From positions 1-16,118 of the forward strand of contig DPMC01000066.1 in assembly GCA_003541675.1 (NCBI GenBank): DNA of 16,118 bases. The letters are read 5' to 3'. The position numbers and the translations under genes were made by a program. The first letter of the stretch is position 1, and every line of letters begins with the position of its first letter. This DNA is from Acidimicrobiaceae bacterium. Lineage in GTDB: Bacteria > Actinomycetota > Acidimicrobiia > Acidimicrobiales > MedAcidi-G1. The notes under the pieces are model-generated. The model had not been told where the DNA came from. It was given only the letters and a program-made list of their open reading frames with translations, and made no database searches. This document shows positions 13,282 through 16,118 of this stretch, in pieces.

Positions 13282-14520
13282 ATGAGGAGAACCCGCGCCG
13301 GCGTCACGGTGGATGTGGTGGTAATCGGCGGCGGGATCCTCGGACTGGCCACCGCCGACGCCCTTCAGGCTCGTCTGCCCGGCGCGTCGATCGTCGTCCT
13401 CGAGAAGGAGGACGTGGTCGCCACCCACCAGACCGGTCGCAACAGCGGCGTCATCCACGCGGGCCTCTACTACGCCCCGGGATCACTCAAGGCCGAGTTG
13501 GCCACACGGGGTGGGGCCCGGATGGTCGAGTTCTGCGCCGAGCACGGCGTGGCCCACGACCGGTGCGGGAAACTGGTGGTGGCCACCTCCAACGACGAGG
13601 TGCCCCGCCTGACCGCGTTGGCGGAGCGGGCCCGGGCCAACGGTGTGACCATCACTGACCTGACCGCTGAACAGGCACACGAGCACGAGCCTCACGTAGC
13701 AGCGATCGCGGCCTTTCATGTGGCGGCTACGGGGCGGGCCGACTTCGCCAGTGTGGCTGCTGCCATGGCCCGACGGGTCAGCGCCGCTGGTGGCGAGATC
13801 CGCACCGGGGTTCGGGCCGGACGCGCCACCTCCACGGCCACCGGTTGGAGGATCGAAACCGACGGGCTACCGCTCAATGCCCGGTTCCTCGTGGGCTGCG
13901 CCGGACTACACGCCGACCGGGTGGCCAGGGCCGCCGGGCAGCGCCCTGACGCCCGGATCCTCCCGTTCCGTGGCGAGTACCTCGACGTAACCGGACCGTC
14001 AGCCGACCTGGTTCGGGGCCTCGTCTATCCCGTTCCCGACCCCCGCTTCCCGTTCCTCGGGGTACACCTCACCCGGGGGCTCGACGACCACGTGCACGCC
14101 GGTCCCAATGCCGTGCTTGCCATGGCCCGCGAGGGCTACCGGTGGTCCGATGCCTCGATTCGCGACCTGCTCGGCACGGTGGCCTGGCCGGGCACGACCC
14201 GCCTCATCGGCCGCTACTGGCGGCCCGGACTCGAAGAGTTGCTCCGGTCACTCAGTCGCCGACGGTTCGTGTCCGCCGCCCGACGGCTCGTACCCGACCT
14301 CGACAGGGCTGACCTCCGACGGGCGCCAGCCGGGGTGCGTGCCCAAGCCGTGGACCGCCGTGGCTCCCTCCTCGACGACTTTGCGTTGGTTGACGGAGAC
14401 CGGTCGCTACACGTGCTGAACGCCCCCTCACCTGCAGCTACCGCGTCCCTGGAGATCGGCGCACTAATCGCCGACCAAGTGGCCGTTTCGTTCGCTGGTC
14501 CCGCTTCCTCTATCGGTTGA
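13282..14520 (+). CDS. lhgO: L-2-hydroxyglutarate oxidase/dehydrogenase (LhgO, DAO-fold FAD enzyme)
   Basis: 412 residues from ATG 13282. The FAD-binding Rossmann start VVVIGGGILGLATADAL ends its second strand at VVLEKE. The family hallmark follows: HQTGRNSGVIHAGLYYAPGS then LK, with GRNSGV-HAG-YY diagnostic of LhgO/L2HGDH. Later come GCAGLHADRVAR, FRGEY and a C-terminal NAPSPAATASLEIG that closes the FAD site. The enzyme oxidises L-2-hydroxyglutarate to 2-oxoglutarate and usually passes electrons to the quinone pool or O2, often at the membrane. The frame is open from 13228, but those 18 extra residues are not family-like. Downstream lie a beta-hydroxyacid dehydrogenase and a 2-oxoglutarate oxygenase on the same strand, suggesting hydroxy-acid catabolism. 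Confidence 0.9.
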   Translation: MRRTRAGVTVDVVVIGGGILGLATADALQARLPGASIVVLEKEDVVATHQTGRNSGVIHAGLYYAPGSLKAELATRGGARMVEFCAEHGVAHDRCGKLVVATSNDEVPRLTALAERARANGVTITDLTAEQAHEHEPHVAAIAAFHVAATGRADFASVAAAMARRVSAAGGEIRTGVRAGRATSTATGWRIETDGLPLNARFLVGCAGLHADRVARAAGQRPDARILPFRGEYLDVTGPSADLVRGLVYPVPDPRFPFLGVHLTRGLDDHVHAGPNAVLAMAREGYRWSDASIRDLLGTVAWPGTTRLIGRYWRPGLEELLRSLSRRRFVSAARRLVPDLDRADLRRAPAGVRAQAVDRRGSLLDDFALVDGDRSLHVLNAPSPAATASLEIGALIADQVAVSFAGPASSIG

Positions 14521-14528
14521 GTAGAGGA
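14506..14528 (+). terminator. Hairpin wrapped around the lhgO stop codon
   Basis: TCCTCTA (14506-14512) pairs with TAGAGGA (14522-14528), a 7-bp stem whose 9-base loop holds the TGA stop. It could be a weak terminator or a structure limiting read-through into the next gene. No T-run is present. Confidence 0.35.
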
Positions 14529-14576
14529 CGAGACTGGACGCCATGACGACCACCGACCTGTCCTAAGGAGAAACCC

Positions 14577-15503
14577 GTGTCCGAGACCGCCACACCAGAA
14601 ACGGTCGGCTTCATCGGTCTGGGCAACATGGGTCGACCTATGTGCCATCGACTGCTGGAGGCCGGATACCACATTGTCGCCTACGACCTGGTCGACGAGG
14701 CACTTGCCGAGGTGGCCGCCGCCGGAGCCACCCCCGCATCCAGCGCGGCCGAGGTGGCCGCCACCTGCGACGTGCTCCTCACCTCGCTGCCCCGCCCCGA
14801 CCATGTCGAGGCCGTCATGGAGGGAGCCGGCGCGCTAGCTGCGCTTCGTCCCGGCTCGTGCTGGGTCGACCTGACCACCAATCGCCGTGAGCTGGTCCAA
14901 CGCCTGGCCGATGCTGCGCCCGCCGGGGTCACGGTGGCCGACTCACCACTCACCGGCGCAGTCGACGGAGCCCGAAATGGCCGGCTCACTTTGTTCATCG
15001 GTGGCGACGACACGATCGTCGCCCGGGCCACGCCCATCCTCGAGCATCTCGGGCGGGTCATCGCCTGCGGCCCACTGGGCACCGGCAACGTGGTGAAGTT
15101 GGTGACCAACCAGCTGTGGTTTATCGCCGCGGCGGCCATTGGCGAGGGGTTCGCCCTCGGTATGGACAACGGGGTCGAACTGTCGGTCCTGTGGGACGCC
15201 ATCACCGACAGTGTTGGTGACTCATTCGTGGCTCGCCACGACGCCCCGTCGATCTTCGCCGGCCACTACGACCCGTCGTTCACTCTCGGCCTCTGCAACA
15301 AGGACCTCGGACTCATCGGTGAACTTTCGGCCGCACTGAGCACCGACCTCCCGATGACCGAAGCGGCAGCCGCCACCTTCGCCCGGGCCGCCGACCGCTA
15401 CGGGCCAGACGTCGGTGAACTCCACGTGGCCCGCCGCATTGAGGACGAGACCAGCCTGTCGTTCCGCCTCGACGGCGACTGGACGCCACCGTGGGAGCAG
15501 TAG
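14577..15503 (+). CDS. NAD(P)-dependent beta-hydroxyacid dehydrogenase (3-hydroxyisobutyrate dehydrogenase superfamily)
   Basis: 308 residues from GTG, preceded by an excellent TAAGGAG (14563-14569) seven bases upstream. The N-terminal Rossmann domain has GFIGLGNMG (11-19). The substrate loop at 122-132 reads DSPLTGAVDGA, where the family consensus is D-A-P-V-S-G-G; Ser/Thr and Ala replacements suggest a non-standard substrate. The catalytic lysine is K174 in GNVVKLVTNQ, and the C-terminal helical domain has NKDLGLI (241-247), matching the KDLxLA motif. It should oxidise a 3-hydroxy acid to a semialdehyde or oxo acid, or the reverse. Candidates include 3-hydroxyisobutyrate, tartronate semialdehyde or succinic semialdehyde type compounds. 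The next gene follows after ten bases with a strong Shine-Dalgarno, so they form an operon. Confidence 0.88.
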   Translation: MSETATPETVGFIGLGNMGRPMCHRLLEAGYHIVAYDLVDEALAEVAAAGATPASSAAEVAATCDVLLTSLPRPDHVEAVMEGAGALAALRPGSCWVDLTTNRRELVQRLADAAPAGVTVADSPLTGAVDGARNGRLTLFIGGDDTIVARATPILEHLGRVIACGPLGTGNVVKLVTNQLWFIAAAAIGEGFALGMDNGVELSVLWDAITDSVGDSFVARHDAPSIFAGHYDPSFTLGLCNKDLGLIGELSAALSTDLPMTEAAAATFARAADRYGPDVGELHVARRIEDETSLSFRLDGDWTPPWEQ

Positions 15504-15513
15504 GAGGCCACCC

Positions 15514-16118
15514 ATGACCCTCTCCGCCCAGCCGCAGCACCCATGCCCGATTCCCGTCGCTGAACTGATCAACCTCGACCGGCATCCCGTTGACCGTCCC
15601 GACTCCCCCCGATACGCCGCGCTGGTCGCCGAGACTCGGGCCAAACTCGACGATGACGGCTGTGCGGTGATCCCCCAGTTGCTCCACGGCAAGGCGTTGC
15701 CCGTTATGAGCTCCGAGATCCTCGGGATCCGACCGTTCCTTCACGAGTCGAAGATCCACATCAACCCATATTTTTCCGAGGGTGACTCATCGCTACCCAA
15801 GGACCACGCCATCAACACGTTCGCCGAGCGGTCGGGTGGGTTCATCCCCCGTGATGCCTTCGCTGCCACGAGCGCTATCGACGCCGTCTACCAGTGGCCA
15901 CCGCTGCTGGCCTTTATCGCCGACTGTCTGGACCTCCCGGAGATCTACTGCTACGCAGATCCGCTGGCCGGCCTGACCATCAATGTCTTGGACCCCGGCC
16001 AGCAGTTCGCCTGGCACTACGACACCAACGACTTCGCGGTGACCATCCTCGTGGACGAGGCCTCCGAGGGCGGATTGTTCCAGTACTCGCCCAACATCCG
16101 GACGGCCGGAGACGAGAA
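15514..16118 (+). CDS. HalD/BesD-like Fe(II)/2-oxoglutarate-dependent oxygenase, N-terminal part (runs off window)
   Basis: The frame is open from ATG 15514 to the window end, with 201 residues visible. AGGAGG (15502-15507) overlaps the stop of the preceding gene and gives ideal spacing. From memory of the family, LINLDRHPVDRPDSPRY near the start, the NPYF...LPKDH block, a WPPLLAFIADCLDLPEIY helix and WHYDTNDFAVTILV match proteins annotated as HalD/BesD-family halogenases or ArpA-like oxygenases. H168 and D170 form an HxD pair. Characterised radical halogenases of this type replace the Asp with Gly or Ala to make room for chloride, so retention of Asp points to hydroxylation. The distal iron His and 2-oxoglutarate-binding Arg lie beyond the window. 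Substrate is unknown, with free amino acids plausible by family. Confidence 0.8.
   Translation, partial: MTLSAQPQHPCPIPVAELINLDRHPVDRPDSPRYAALVAETRAKLDDDGCAVIPQLLHGKALPVMSSEILGIRPFLHESKIHINPYFSEGDSSLPKDHAINTFAERSGGFIPRDAFAATSAIDAVYQWPPLLAFIADCLDLPEIYCYADPLAGLTINVLDPGQQFAWHYDTNDFAVTILVDEASEGGLFQYSPNIRTAGDE

Noticed and set aside
1..16118. Mobile elements, CRISPR, tRNA/rRNA, defence or biosynthetic megasystems
   Set aside because: I looked for terminal repeats, transposase or integrase motifs, regularly spaced repeats, tRNA-like cloverleafs and toxin-antitoxin-sized gene pairs on both strands, and saw none that could be supported.

Overview
The window is GC-rich, gene-dense DNA that reads as an actinobacterial chromosome. 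The likeliest source is a free-living, possibly marine member of the Acidimicrobiia. That assignment is an inference from gene content: a DUF3516-type helicase, a luciferase-like probable F420-dependent oxidoreductase, an actinobacterial-style polyprenyl synthase, paired PF04909 amidohydrolases, frequent GTG starts, and many genes that appear to lack leaders. I see no tRNA, rRNA, CRISPR array, insertion sequence, phage gene or origin. Fourteen genes can be supported. Two of them run off the window ends.

Layout. (1) The C-terminal part of a DUF3516 helicase enters from the left and ends against a convergent gene, sharing a CTAG stop. (2) Positions 1010-5160 hold a tight minus-strand operon, read acyl-CoA dehydrogenase, PLP aminotransferase, omega-amidase-type hydrolase, polyprenyl diphosphate synthase, with junctions of -4, +4 and -1 bases. 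The middle pair looks like a glutamine-transaminase/omega-amidase module. (3) Positions 5348-7041 hold a divergent MFS exporter and SRPBCC gene whose -10 boxes overlap. An LLM oxidoreductase follows the SRPBCC gene. (4) Positions 8244-11385 hold two convergent amidohydrolases of one superfamily. The first has a 17-bp perfect palindrome in its leader. The second is divergent from a TetR regulator. (5) An Lrp/AsnC regulator (sharing a CTAG stop with the TetR gene) is divergent from alanine dehydrogenase, the AldR/ald arrangement known from mycobacteria. (6) Positions 13282-16118 hold an L-2-hydroxyglutarate oxidase, a beta-hydroxyacid dehydrogenase and the start of a HalD/BesD-like Fe(II)/2-oxoglutarate oxygenase that keeps its HxD iron motif. 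This set looks like a hydroxy-acid catabolic cassette.

Regulation. Six genes without a Shine-Dalgarno sequence (MFS, SRPBCC, second amidohydrolase, TetR, Lrp, LhgO) each have a TANNNT -10 box ending 6-8 bases before the start codon. This is the expected layout for leaderless transcripts. Genes with a clear Shine-Dalgarno (LLM, first amidohydrolase, ald, beta-hydroxyacid dehydrogenase, oxygenase) do not show it in the parts I checked. I found no clearly new defence or mobile system. The most unusual points are the promoter architecture, the uncharacterised palindromic operator and the oxygenase/LhgO cassette.
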